A stretch of DNA of 64,000 bases from CBDATG01 sp965200145 (GTDB taxonomy: Bacteria; Chloroflexota; Dehalococcoidia; Lucifugimonadales; Lucifugimonadaceae): NCBI GenBank assembly GCA_965200145.1, contig CBDATG010000002.1, forward strand, positions 806,001-870,000, in the 5' to 3' direction. A program made the position numbers and the translations under genes. Positions 26,585 through 34,731 of the stretch are shown here, one piece after another. Each line of letters opens with the position of its first letter. Position 1 is the first letter of the stretch. The notes under the pieces were generated by a model. It saw only the letters and a list, made by a program, of their open reading frames with translations. It was not told the DNA's origin and made no database searches.

Positions 26585-28687
26585 ATGGCAACCTTCGGTT
26601 CAATCGCGCTGGCACTCGGCATTTGCGTCGCAGCCTACGCCGCAATCGCGTCTATCGCCGGCATAGTGACGCGCCGACCCGAACTCACCATCAGCGGACG
26701 GCGCGGTATCTACATGTCCGCACTCGTGGCGGCGGCCGCCTCCATCGCCCTCCTGATCGCGTTCATATCTAACGACTTCAGCATCAGGTACGTCTTCGAA
26801 AACTCAAACTTGGCGATGGGGCGCGGTTACACGTTCGTAGCCTTCTACGCCGCAAACGAAGGATCATTGCTGTTCCTCGCCCTCGCGTTGTCGGTAATGG
26901 CAACCATTAGCCTGTGGCTCGCCCCGAAACGGTTCGCCGATGCCCTTCCCTATACGGTCGCTATTCTCGGCGCAATCCTCTGCTTCTTCTTCGTCGTACT
27001 GGCGACTCTCGCAAACCCGTTCGCAACACTCGACTCCGTGCCTGCCGACGGCCGTGGCATAAATCCCCTGTTGTTGCACCCCGGATTCTACTCGCACCCA
27101 CCCATGATCATGTCCGGACTGATCGGGATCGTCATACCTTTCGCGTTCTCAACAGGCGCGTTAATCTCCGGGAAATACAGCGACGATTGGGTAGACATCG
27201 CTCGAGTCTTCGCCATCGTCATGTGGGCGTTACTGGGCATCGGTATGCTACTCGGTGCATGGTGGGCATACACCATACTCGGTTGGGGAGGATACTGGGG
27301 CTGGGACCCAATAGAGAATGTCGCTCTCATGCCTTGGCTGGCGTTGACAGCCTTCATTCACTCAATAATGGTGCAAAGACGGCGAGGAATGTTCAGAATG
27401 TGGAACATTGCTCTCATCGACATCGCATTACTACTAGCCCTCCTTGGAGTTTTCATCAACAGGGGCGGACCTGTCGTCTCGGTCCACTCATTCGCCGCTT
27501 CAACGCTCGGTTATGTCTTCCTAGGGTTCATGATCGTCAACCTAGTCTTCGCGTTCGCAGTGTTCATCTGGCGACTCCCCCAACTGCAAAGCGAGCGTGC
27601 CGTGGAAACTTTCATGTCGCGCGAAGCATCGTTCCTAGTCAACAACTTCCTGCTACTGCTGGTCACCGCAGTCACCCTGTGGGGAGTCATCTATCCAGTT
27701 TTCGCCGACTTGGCCAGAGATGTAGATGTCACCGTCGCCGCGCCATACTTCAATCGCGTCAACGGACCCGTTCTTCTGGCGTTGGTCATATTGATGGGAG
27801 TAGGCCCCCTCCTTCCTTGGCGGCGAGCTAATGCTCAATCGCTCCGAAAGTGGTTGATCGCGCCCTCCGTAGCCGCCGCATCTCTCGCGCTACTGCTCTT
27901 CGCGTTCGGAGTTTCGGAACCGTGGGCAATCGCAGGCTTTGCTGCGATCATATTCGCGCTCGTCGCAGTCTTGGAGGAGTGGACACTAGGCACACGTGCC
28001 AGAATGCGAAACCTCAATGAACTGCCGCCAGTCGCATGGTGGAGGCTCGTTAACGGCAATCGCGCTCGACACGGCGGTTACATTGTCCATATCGCGATCT
28101 TGGTCTTCGCAGTCGGTATCGTTGGCACACAGTTCTTCGACCAAAGGTTTGATGCCGCAATCGCGGAAGGCGAGAGCCTAGTGATCGACAACTACAGAGT
28201 CGAATTCACAGGAACACGCATAGACGACAGACCTGACCGTCTCGCGCAGTGGGCAATCGTGGATGTCTACCGAATCGACCCTAGCGCTTACAACACGGAA
28301 CGAGAACAGGCGCGCGCGGATGCAAGGTCCGGCTTCGTCGTCAGCGGTGATGAAAGAGCAGGCGACAGACTGTTAGGCACGATACAACCGCAACACGAGT
28401 TCTACCGAACCGTCAACCAAGTCTCCGTGCGTGCGGGAATACTCGGAAGTCCAGTCGAAGACCTCTATGTCACGCCGCGAGACTTCCTAAGTGATGGCAG
28501 GTTGTCGCTCGCAGTCAGCATTAACCCGCTGGCAATGTGGCTATGGATCGCCGGCCCGATCTTCATACTCGGCACCGTCGTAGCACTCTGGCCTAACCCT
28601 GCACTTGAGAATTCGTTTGTCCGAACCGCCACTCAAAAACGATCATTCGCGAACGCCGCGGCATCAGCACCACAGGAGTCCGCTTAA
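26585..28687 (+). CDS. ccmF: Heme lyase CcmF
   Basis: This 700-residue membrane protein has many helices and the WWD heme-handling domain near residues 233-250 (GWGGYWGWDPIENVALMPWL). Flanking blocks are LLLHPGFYSHPPMIMSG upstream and RRRGMFRMWNIALI downstream, plus a large periplasmic C-terminal domain before the last helix. CcmF attaches heme from CcmE to apocytochrome c. It follows ccmH directly and precedes a CcmI-like gene. CcmABCDE are not in the window. Its linkage to actA-E fits production of the six hemes of this complex. Confidence 0.94.
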   Translation: MATFGSIALALGICVAAYAAIASIAGIVTRRPELTISGRRGIYMSALVAAAASIALLIAFISNDFSIRYVFENSNLAMGRGYTFVAFYAANEGSLLFLALALSVMATISLWLAPKRFADALPYTVAILGAILCFFFVVLATLANPFATLDSVPADGRGINPLLLHPGFYSHPPMIMSGLIGIVIPFAFSTGALISGKYSDDWVDIARVFAIVMWALLGIGMLLGAWWAYTILGWGGYWGWDPIENVALMPWLALTAFIHSIMVQRRRGMFRMWNIALIDIALLLALLGVFINRGGPVVSVHSFAASTLGYVFLGFMIVNLVFAFAVFIWRLPQLQSERAVETFMSREASFLVNNFLLLLVTAVTLWGVIYPVFADLARDVDVTVAAPYFNRVNGPVLLALVILMGVGPLLPWRRANAQSLRKWLIAPSVAAASLALLLFAFGVSEPWAIAGFAAIIFALVAVLEEWTLGTRARMRNLNELPPVAWWRLVNGNRARHGGYIVHIAILVFAVGIVGTQFFDQRFDAAIAEGESLVIDNYRVEFTGTRIDDRPDRLAQWAIVDVYRIDPSAYNTEREQARADARSGFVVSGDERAGDRLLGTIQPQHEFYRTVNQVSVRAGILGSPVEDLYVTPRDFLSDGRLSLAVSINPLAMWLWIAGPIFILGTVVALWPNPALENSFVRTATQKRSFANAAASAPQESA

Positions 28688-28690
28688 ATC

Positions 28691-29041
28691 ATGCCTGCCA
28701 TCCTAGGTGCTGTTTTGGCGGTCATCGTGGTAGCGGTGTTGTTGCAGCCACTATTCATGAAGCAGAGGAACCGGCAGCAGACGAAGCGCGCGCCTGACGA
28801 ACTACGCGCAGAACGTCGCGCCATTTACCGTGAAATAACCAATCTACGCAACGATTTCGAGAGCGGACACATCTCGAGGTCTGAGTTAGACAGACTTACG
28901 AACCAACTTCGCCGAGAAGCCGCCGTCGTCCTACGAGATGAAGACCACTCCAGAGCCGATGCAATCGCATCCGAAATCGAGATCGAAGCAGAGGTTCAGA
29001 GAATCAGAAGACAACCCAACTCGAACGACAGCGATGATTGA
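28691..29041 (+). CDS. Small membrane-anchored coiled-coil protein, CcmI-like
   Basis: This 116-residue protein has one N-terminal transmembrane helix (about 3-22) followed by a highly charged, helical segment (EITNLRNDFESGHISRSEL through residue 110). That is the layout of the N-terminal part of CcmI/CycH, without TPR repeats. It lies 3 nt after ccmF and overlaps the next gene by 8 nt. A role in presenting apocytochrome or in organising the CcmF-CcmH complex is an inference from position and shape. Confidence 0.6.
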   Translation: MPAILGAVLAVIVVAVLLQPLFMKQRNRQQTKRAPDELRAERRAIYREITNLRNDFESGHISRSELDRLTNQLRREAAVVLRDEDHSRADAIASEIEIEAEVQRIRRQPNSNDSDD

Positions 29042-30245
29042 TGCAACGAGATCGATAAGACTCGGCGTGGGCGTCATGGCAGGTATCGTCGCTCTGATGC
29101 CATTCATGATTGAATCGACATCAGCGCAGCCCCCCCCTACCGTCGCGTTGAACGGTAACGTCGTGAACGGCACAGATGGTGCCGCGTTGCCCGAAGGATT
29201 AGAAGTATTCTTGCTCGTGATCGACGAGGAAGAGGAAGCGATAGTTCAGCGAGTCTCAACCATCGTCGATGCCGACGGAACGTTCACAGTCGACGCTCCA
29301 GAGCTGGCATCCGGACAGTTCTACCGAGTCGTCGCCGACGACGGTGTGTACACGCCTTATCAGGACATCACCGATCCGAATCTCCAACCGCCGCCAACTC
29401 TCACCGTCTTCAACCGAACGACCGCACTTGACGACATCGCCATCGACTCATACGGCGTGGTGTTCCCTGTCATTGATCCCGCCGAAAGCACCATCGCAGT
29501 TCTCGCAGCCATTTCCCTAAACAACGAAGGCGACGAAGTATTCGTAGCAGACCTAGCAGACCCCGCACTCACAGGCGTTAAGCTCCTCAGATTCAACCTG
29601 CCAGAGGGCTACGCCGGGCTCAACGTCGAGTCTGATCTGCCCAGCGGAAACGTGATGGAAATCAACACTGGCTTCGCCCTCTCAAACCCTGTCCCACCCG
29701 GCGAGTGGGACCTCATCGTCAGCTACACCGCACCTTACGAGCAGAACACCTTCAACTACCCCTTCCGACTCCCGTTCGGCGCGCAACAAGTCTCGTTCCT
29801 CGTCCCAGAAGGCCAAGGCGAATTAGCAGGACTAGACCTCGTACGCGTTGACACTGTAGACCTCAACGACACAACGTTCGTGCAATACGAGGGGACTCAC
29901 TACGAACGCGGCGCGCAACTCGATGTCGTGATAACTGGACTGCCAAACCCAGGCATTGATTCGCAGTTACTAGCATTCTTCCGCTCAACACAGTTCCAAG
30001 TCGCGTTGGCGGTCACCGTGGGACTCCTCCTCGCGGGCGGACTCACTGCATACATGATCGTTAGACGACCAATCGGCCAAGAATCCAATCCGGACATCGT
30101 GACCGGGTCGGGAAATAGAGATCGGGCATCGATCGTCGCGTCCATCGCAGAACTAGACAGACGGCACGACGCGGGAGAGGTTGACGAGTCGCTCTACGTA
30201 GAGCAACGTCGCCGGTTGGTCGAGTCCGCAATCGAGGCCGAATGA
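29034..30245 (+). CDS. Exported, C-terminally membrane-anchored protein of unknown function in the ccm block
   Basis: This 403-residue protein has a signal peptide (MAGIVALMPFMIESTSAQ). A carboxypeptidase-regulatory/Ig-like beta domain follows (VALNGNVVNGTDG through about 120), then a second beta-rich region ending near 330. One transmembrane helix lies at about 322-345 (FQVALAVTVGLLLAGGLTAYMIV), and a short cytoplasmic SHOCT-like tail has DAGEVDESLYVEQRRRLVE. ATG 29034 overlaps the CcmI-like gene, and its stop overlaps the CcmG gene (ATGA), so it is tightly coupled to cytochrome c maturation genes. It has no heme motif or thiol pair. I do not know its function. Confidence 0.7.
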   Translation: MIDATRSIRLGVGVMAGIVALMPFMIESTSAQPPPTVALNGNVVNGTDGAALPEGLEVFLLVIDEEEEAIVQRVSTIVDADGTFTVDAPELASGQFYRVVADDGVYTPYQDITDPNLQPPPTLTVFNRTTALDDIAIDSYGVVFPVIDPAESTIAVLAAISLNNEGDEVFVADLADPALTGVKLLRFNLPEGYAGLNVESDLPSGNVMEINTGFALSNPVPPGEWDLIVSYTAPYEQNTFNYPFRLPFGAQQVSFLVPEGQGELAGLDLVRVDTVDLNDTTFVQYEGTHYERGAQLDVVITGLPNPGIDSQLLAFFRSTQFQVALAVTVGLLLAGGLTAYMIVRRPIGQESNPDIVTGSGNRDRASIVASIAELDRRHDAGEVDESLYVEQRRRLVESAIEAE

Positions 30246-30844
30246 CTGAGGACACCAAGCGCAACGCGTTAAAGCAACGTTCGGTCGTAATCATCGGTGT
30301 CGGTGTACCCATCCTGCTGCTCGTGGCCCTTCTCACCTGGGGCGCCATAACGACCGGCGGGGAGCAGGGACGTCCGGGTGTCAACGATGTGCTTGGCGAT
30401 GCCCCAGTTCCAACCAATCGTTTCCCAGAGTTCCAGGTCACCACCATCACAGGCGAGTCACTAAACCTGTCGGACTTGAGGGGCAAGTTCGTGCTAATTG
30501 ACTTCTGGTCATCGTGGTGCCCTCCATGTCGCGCCGAAGCACCGATACTGGCTGATGCCTACACCAGATGGTCTGAACTCGGCGTGGAGTTCGTCGGCAT
30601 ATCCATCTGGGACGATGAAAGCGCGGTAGCCGCATTCATCAGTTCGCGCGGGATCCATTACCCCGTCGCAATCGACGATGGAACTCTCACAGTTGAGTTC
30701 GGCGTGCAAGGCATCCCCGAGAAGTTCCTTCTGAACCGCGAAGGTGAGATAGTCCGCAAAGTCATCGGTCCCAACACCCAACGGTCGCTTGACGACATGC
30801 TTGCAAATCTCAGCGAAACCAAGTTCACTCACCCGAGCGGTTAG
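30242..30844 (+). CDS. Thiol:disulfide interchange protein, CcmG/TlpA/ResA-like
   Basis: This 200-residue protein has an N-terminal membrane anchor (about 14-36) and a thioredoxin fold. The active site SSWCPPCRAEAP has Cys93 and Cys96, and GIPEKFLL contains the cis-proline. It would reduce apocytochrome c thiols outside the membrane, fitting its place after ccmH and ccmF. Its ATG overlaps the stop of the exported unknown protein. It is the last gene of the cytochrome block. The next gene (cysC) is functionally unrelated. Confidence 0.88.
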   Translation: MTEDTKRNALKQRSVVIIGVGVPILLLVALLTWGAITTGGEQGRPGVNDVLGDAPVPTNRFPEFQVTTITGESLNLSDLRGKFVLIDFWSSWCPPCRAEAPILADAYTRWSELGVEFVGISIWDDESAVAAFISSRGIHYPVAIDDGTLTVEFGVQGIPEKFLLNREGEIVRKVIGPNTQRSLDDMLANLSETKFTHPSG

Positions 30845-30927
30845 CATTGAATCGTTGAATTCATCTTGGACGAACAAGCCACGTCGGGTCAACCCGAGGC
30901 TATCTGTCTGATCAATCCGACCGAATT

Positions 30928-30933
30928 AGGAGA
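30928..30933 (+). promoter_or_regulatory. Ribosome binding site deciding the cysC start
   Basis: AGGAGA lies 4 nt before a TTG at 30938, inside a longer open frame whose own first TTG (30866) has no Shine-Dalgarno sequence. This marks 30938 as the likely translation start of cysC. Family conservation also begins exactly there. Confidence 0.65.
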
Positions 30934-30937
30934 AACA

Positions 30938-31471
30938 TTGGAACACAAAGGATTCACGCTCTGGTTCACCGGATTGTCCGGTGCCGGCAAAACCACCATC
31001 GGCACGATGATCCAGTCGAGACTGAAAGAAGCCGGTGCCAACGTCGAACTGCTCGACGGCGATGTGATACGAACCAACCTCAGCGCGGGATTAGGCTTCT
31101 CAAAGGAAGACCGCGATACCAACATACGCCGCATCGGATTCGTCAGCGACCTGCTCTCGCGAAACGGTGTCATATGCATCGTGGCAGCCATATCGCCATA
31201 CAAGGCGATCAGAGACGAGATGCGCGGACGTATCACGAATTTCGTTGAGGTTTACGCCCAATGTGGGCTTGATGTGCTCATCGAGCGCGACATCAAGGGC
31301 CTCTACAAGATGGCTATCGAAGGCAAAATCGACAACTTCACCGGCATCTCCGACCCGTACGAACCACCTGACAACGCGGAGATAACGTTCCGATCCGATG
31401 ACGAATCCCCAGACCAGTCCGCCGATAAGGTCTGGAGCAGATTGATCGAAATGGGGATGATCTCACCGTAG
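30938..31471 (+). CDS. cysC: Adenylylsulfate (APS) kinase
   Basis: This 177-residue P-loop kinase has GLSGAGKTT (Walker A), LLDGDVIRTNLS, the FSKEDRDTNIRRIGFV block, AAISPYKAIRDEMR, and DIKGLYKMAIEGKIDNFTGI near the lid region. It phosphorylates adenylylsulfate to PAPS. The TTG at 30938 gives an N-terminus (EHKGFTLWFTG) matching the short form of the family and is backed by AGGAGA. The longer TTG start at 30866 would add 24 non-conserved residues. It is a solitary cysC: no ATP sulfurylase, PAPS reductase or sulfotransferase is seen nearby. It probably supplies PAPS for sulfation or assimilation encoded elsewhere. Confidence 0.9.
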   Translation: MEHKGFTLWFTGLSGAGKTTIGTMIQSRLKEAGANVELLDGDVIRTNLSAGLGFSKEDRDTNIRRIGFVSDLLSRNGVICIVAAISPYKAIRDEMRGRITNFVEVYAQCGLDVLIERDIKGLYKMAIEGKIDNFTGISDPYEPPDNAEITFRSDDESPDQSADKVWSRLIEMGMISP

Positions 31472-31517
31472 CGGTTAACCGCCAGCGACATCAAACAATG
31501 GATAAGGACACCGTCGC

Positions 31518-31892
31518 ATGAACAAAGAGCAACGCGACGCGGCACGGGATGTCGCATACGAGCTGCTGAATACCCCCCGCTCACATCTCAGAGTCAATCT
31601 GCGGCACGATGATGGCGCAATCACCGTAGCCCATAAAGAACAGACGCTGACTGGCGTTGAGCTTGACAGGAGCGGAGCCAATGCCGCCTCCGCTATCGCC
31701 ATGGCTCTCGGAGTTCGCATCCCTCCCGAGGGACAGGAAACCGAGGTGCTAGTGTCAACAGGCCTGCTCTACAGAGTGCTCGCCATCTCCGATCTCGACT
31801 TCAACAATCCAGTAGCGTTTGAACTGGCAAGCGAGCTGGTCGATGAAGCCATCAGCATGCAACGTGGAAGCGGCGCGCTCTCAGAAGCTTGA
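31518..31892 (+). CDS. Small unknown protein
   Basis: I do not recognise this 124-residue protein. It starts with ATG after a GGA-containing site and is soluble, with predicted helix at both ends (NKEQRDAARDVAYELL; PVAFELASELVDEAISM). A middle beta part precedes IPPEGQETEVLVSTGLLYRV. It has no cysteines, signal or membrane segment. It is co-directional with cysC (46 bp) and the hotdog genes (27 bp). Codon use is like its neighbours, which supports a real gene. Confidence 0.6.
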   Translation: MNKEQRDAARDVAYELLNTPRSHLRVNLRHDDGAITVAHKEQTLTGVELDRSGANAASAIAMALGVRIPPEGQETEVLVSTGLLYRVLAISDLDFNNPVAFELASELVDEAISMQRGSGALSEA

Positions 31893-31919
31893 CCGGCGAA
31901 TCCAAACCGAGATTCCATC

Positions 31920-32333
31920 ATGCCCGCAATGAAACTCGCAGACCTGTCAGTTGGGTACACGTTCGCACCGTTCGGTATCACAATCTCAGAGCAACAGTCC
32001 AAAGCATACAGGACAGCTACCGGTAGCGATCCCGTCTCCGACACATTCGACGGCATCGTCCACCCGCTCCAGTTAGATGCTGCAGCACTCGCTAACTTGA
32101 TCTGCGAACTGGGAATCGTTGAACAACGCATCGAAACCGTCCACGCCGGCCAGCAACTGTCCGTTCATCGCGCCTCCAAGCCAGGGGAAGCCATCGTATG
32201 TGTCTCAACGCTCAAGAGTAATAACATCCGCCGAGGTTCAAGATGGGCAACAATCCAATCAGTCTTCACGACCGACGGCGGTGAACCTATCGCAGAGTCA
32301 TCATCAACGTTGATACTCCTTGAGGACGATTAG
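31920..32333 (+). CDS. HadA-like (FAS1/MaoC N-terminal-type) hotdog protein
   Basis: This 137-residue single hotdog-fold protein resembles the non-catalytic partner of two-subunit (3R)-hydroxyacyl-ACP dehydratases (HadA/HadC of mycobacteria). It has VGYTFAPFGITISEQQSKAY at the start, GIVHPLQLDAAALANLI at the central helix, and HAGQQLSVHRASKPGE after it. It lacks the Asp-x4-His catalytic set seen in the next gene. Together they probably form one dehydratase for the fatty acid cycle. The role is inferred from pairing and fold. Confidence 0.7.
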   Translation: MPAMKLADLSVGYTFAPFGITISEQQSKAYRTATGSDPVSDTFDGIVHPLQLDAAALANLICELGIVEQRIETVHAGQQLSVHRASKPGEAIVCVSTLKSNNIRRGSRWATIQSVFTTDGGEPIAESSSTLILLEDD

Positions 32334-32361
32334 CACCTCGAGGACAACTCTTTCCATCATC

Positions 32362-32763
32362 ATGACAACAACGACCTGGTCCGTAGGGGATGCCCTACCA
32401 AGCTTCAAACGCCACGTCAGCCAAGAACGTGTCAACGCGTACGCCGAGGCGTCTGGCGACCACAACCCGATCCACTTGGATCCTGAGTACGCAGCAACGA
32501 CGCGTTTCAGTCAACGAGTAGCACATGGCATGCTCTCTCTCGCGTTCGTCTGGGAACTTATCGGCGAGGTTACCAACGGCGATTTCGATGACGTGACGAC
32601 AAAGACGCGCTTCACTTCCCCTGTCATTCCGGGTGAAACCGTGAGAGTAAGCGGCATCGTCAAATCGTTGGACAACGACAACGTCACATGCAACATTCAC
32701 GTCACCCGCCCTAACGGCGAACCCGCGTTGTCGGGCACCGCTGTCTTCCCGCAAACGCAGTAA
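32362..32763 (+). CDS. HadB-like MaoC (R)-hydroxyacyl dehydratase
   Basis: This 133-residue MaoC hotdog protein has the hydratase-2 motif YAEASGDHNPIHLDPEYA with catalytic Asp33 and His38, then VAHGMLSLAFV. It would remove water from (3R)-hydroxyacyl-ACP (or -CoA). ATG 32362 lies 28 nt after the HadA-like gene; the upstream open frame overlapping that gene is not conserved. With PlsX, FabG and FabL downstream it supplies the dehydration step where FabZ would be expected. A role on CoA substrates cannot be excluded. Confidence 0.82.
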   Translation: MTTTTWSVGDALPSFKRHVSQERVNAYAEASGDHNPIHLDPEYAATTRFSQRVAHGMLSLAFVWELIGEVTNGDFDDVTTKTRFTSPVIPGETVRVSGIVKSLDNDNVTCNIHVTRPNGEPALSGTAVFPQTQ

Positions 32764-32868
32764 CGCGCCAAGCGTAAATGATCGCTACTCTTATACTTGA
32801 ATCCGTATAGGATGCGCTGATCGGCATAGCATAGCCTCGCGCTCGCCAACGACACCAACCCCTAGTCC

Positions 32869-33867
32869 ATGAGCACCACCACTCCGGTCATAGCACTTGA
32901 CGCAATGGGCGGCGACTACGGACCGCCCGTCACCGTCCCAGCCGCTATCAGTGCCGTACGAACTGGCAAAGTATCCGTCACAGTGGTCGGAGACCCCGAC
33001 ATCGTCAACGCCGAGTTCGAGAAACACGGAGTCTCCGATGAACCAAGACTTCGGAACGAACCTTCGGAAGGAATAGTGGAAGAAGGCGAAAATCCCGCCC
33101 TTGCCTACCGCACGAAGCGCATGGCATCCATATTCCGCGCCGCATCCCAGGTTAGGCACGGCCACGCCGACGCGTTCGTAAGCATGGGGTCTACCGGCGC
33201 ATCGATCGCAGCAGCTACAGTCGTCTTCGGCAACATGGAGGGCATCGCAAGGGGAACTCTCGGAGGCGCAATCCTCGGATACGCACCCAAAACCTCGATA
33301 ATCGACCTAGGAGCAAACATCGACATCCGGCCGACTCAGCTTCGCGACTTTGGCGCCCTAGGCCTGGTCTTCGCAAGCACAGTGTACGGAGTCGATGATC
33401 CGACGGTCGCCCTGCTCAACGTAGGCTCGGAAGATACCAAAGGCAACGAACTCGTAAAGCAAACCCACAGGCTCATGAGCGAATCCAATCTCAACTACAT
33501 CGGTATGATCGAGGCACATGACCTCCCTCGCGGCAAAGCCGATGTAGTCGTCTGCGATGGTTTCATCGGCAACATCATCCTCAAACTCACGGAAGGACTG
33601 GGCGCAGTAATCGCCGAGAGCATACGCGACGCAGGGCAACCCGATATCGCAGACGATGTCTTCAACAAGACGAACCTACTCGCATCGATGGGCGGCGGAC
33701 CACTGTTGGGCGTGAACGGCGTTGCGATCGTCGGACATGGCTCAACGCGAACTGATGGCGTAAAGCAAGCCATCCTGGTCGCACATCAAGCATTGGAAGT
33801 GGGTTTTGTGGAAGCACAACAAGCACAACTCCGGGAACTACACCGTTCCGACGAGTCATCCTCTTAA
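32869..33867 (+). CDS. plsX: Phosphate acyltransferase PlsX
   Basis: This 332-residue protein has the PlsX start IALDAMGGDYGP and the blocks VGDPDIVNAEF, FVSMGSTGASIAAATVVF, NIDIRPTQLRDFGALG, VVVCDGFIGNIILKL and VAIVGHGSTRTDGVK. It makes acyl-phosphate from acyl-ACP for phospholipid synthesis, with PlsY. It is linked to the fatty acid genes on both sides, a common bacterial arrangement. The 105 bp upstream holds a TATACT hexamer near 32794 but no good -35, so read-through from the hotdog genes is likely. Confidence 0.95.
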   Translation: MSTTTPVIALDAMGGDYGPPVTVPAAISAVRTGKVSVTVVGDPDIVNAEFEKHGVSDEPRLRNEPSEGIVEEGENPALAYRTKRMASIFRAASQVRHGHADAFVSMGSTGASIAAATVVFGNMEGIARGTLGGAILGYAPKTSIIDLGANIDIRPTQLRDFGALGLVFASTVYGVDDPTVALLNVGSEDTKGNELVKQTHRLMSESNLNYIGMIEAHDLPRGKADVVVCDGFIGNIILKLTEGLGAVIAESIRDAGQPDIADDVFNKTNLLASMGGGPLLGVNGVAIVGHGSTRTDGVKQAILVAHQALEVGFVEAQQAQLRELHRSDESSS

Positions 33868-33891
33868 CCCAGTCATCTGAGCAACCGCACA

Positions 33892-34647
33892 ATGACCAAC
33901 GAGCCAGTAGTCCAACCGCGTAGCGCGCTCGTAACTGGAGCATCGCGCGGTATCGGTAAAGCCATCGCCATAAGGCTCGCAGCTCTAGGACACAGAATCG
34001 CCGTAAACTACAACTCCCACAAAGGCGATGCCGATCAGGTCGTGCAGGAAATACGAGATGCCGGCGGTACAGCAACCGCCGTCCAAGGCTCCGTCGCCGA
34101 AAAAGAAGGGTGCCAGAAGATATTCGCCGCCACCGAAGCAGCGCACGGGCCGCCCGAAATCCTCATTAACAACGCGGGAGTGATCGCCGATTCTCTCGTC
34201 TTGCGAATGAAGGACGATGCATGGTTACACACCCTCAACACCAACCTCAACGGCACTTACAACTGCACTAAACTCGCAATCCCTCACATGTTGCGCGCCC
34301 GATGGGGGCGCATTGTCAACGTCTCATCAGTCGTCGGACTGCGCGGCAACCCCGGACAAGCCAACTACTCCGCGTCAAAAGCCGCAATACACGGATTCAC
34401 ATACTCCATCGCAAAGGAATTCGCAACACGCAACGTCACCGTCAACGTTGTCGCACCGGGTTATGTCGACACCGCAACCAGCAATGTGCTGACAGAAGCA
34501 CAACGAGAAAACGTTCTGCGATGGATTCCAATGGGCAGATTCGGCACCCCCGACGAGATTGCGCCGACAGTCGTCTTCTTAACCTCCGATGACGCGCGAT
34601 ACATCACTGGTGAGGTGATACGCGTCGACGGCGGCATGGCGATCTAA
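33892..34647 (+). CDS. fabG: 3-oxoacyl-ACP reductase FabG
   Basis: This 251-residue classical SDR has the NADP-binding TGASRGIGKAIAIRL, NNAGV, a catalytic serine in VNVSSVVG, and YSASKAA with Tyr and Lys. The FabG-like C-terminus GEVIRVDGGMAI follows VNVVAPGYVDT. The first reductive step of the elongation cycle is the natural role, given plsX 24 bp upstream and FabL 84 bp downstream. Other SDR substrates are possible, but context is strong. Confidence 0.9.
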   Translation: MTNEPVVQPRSALVTGASRGIGKAIAIRLAALGHRIAVNYNSHKGDADQVVQEIRDAGGTATAVQGSVAEKEGCQKIFAATEAAHGPPEILINNAGVIADSLVLRMKDDAWLHTLNTNLNGTYNCTKLAIPHMLRARWGRIVNVSSVVGLRGNPGQANYSASKAAIHGFTYSIAKEFATRNVTVNVVAPGYVDTATSNVLTEAQRENVLRWIPMGRFGTPDEIAPTVVFLTSDDARYITGEVIRVDGGMAI

Positions 34648-34731
34648 GGCGCGAACCAACCCGTGTAACCTTCAACCATTTCCCATCAATCCTGACAAAC
34701 GGCCTGACGTGTGTCAGGAATCTCCTCTCAG

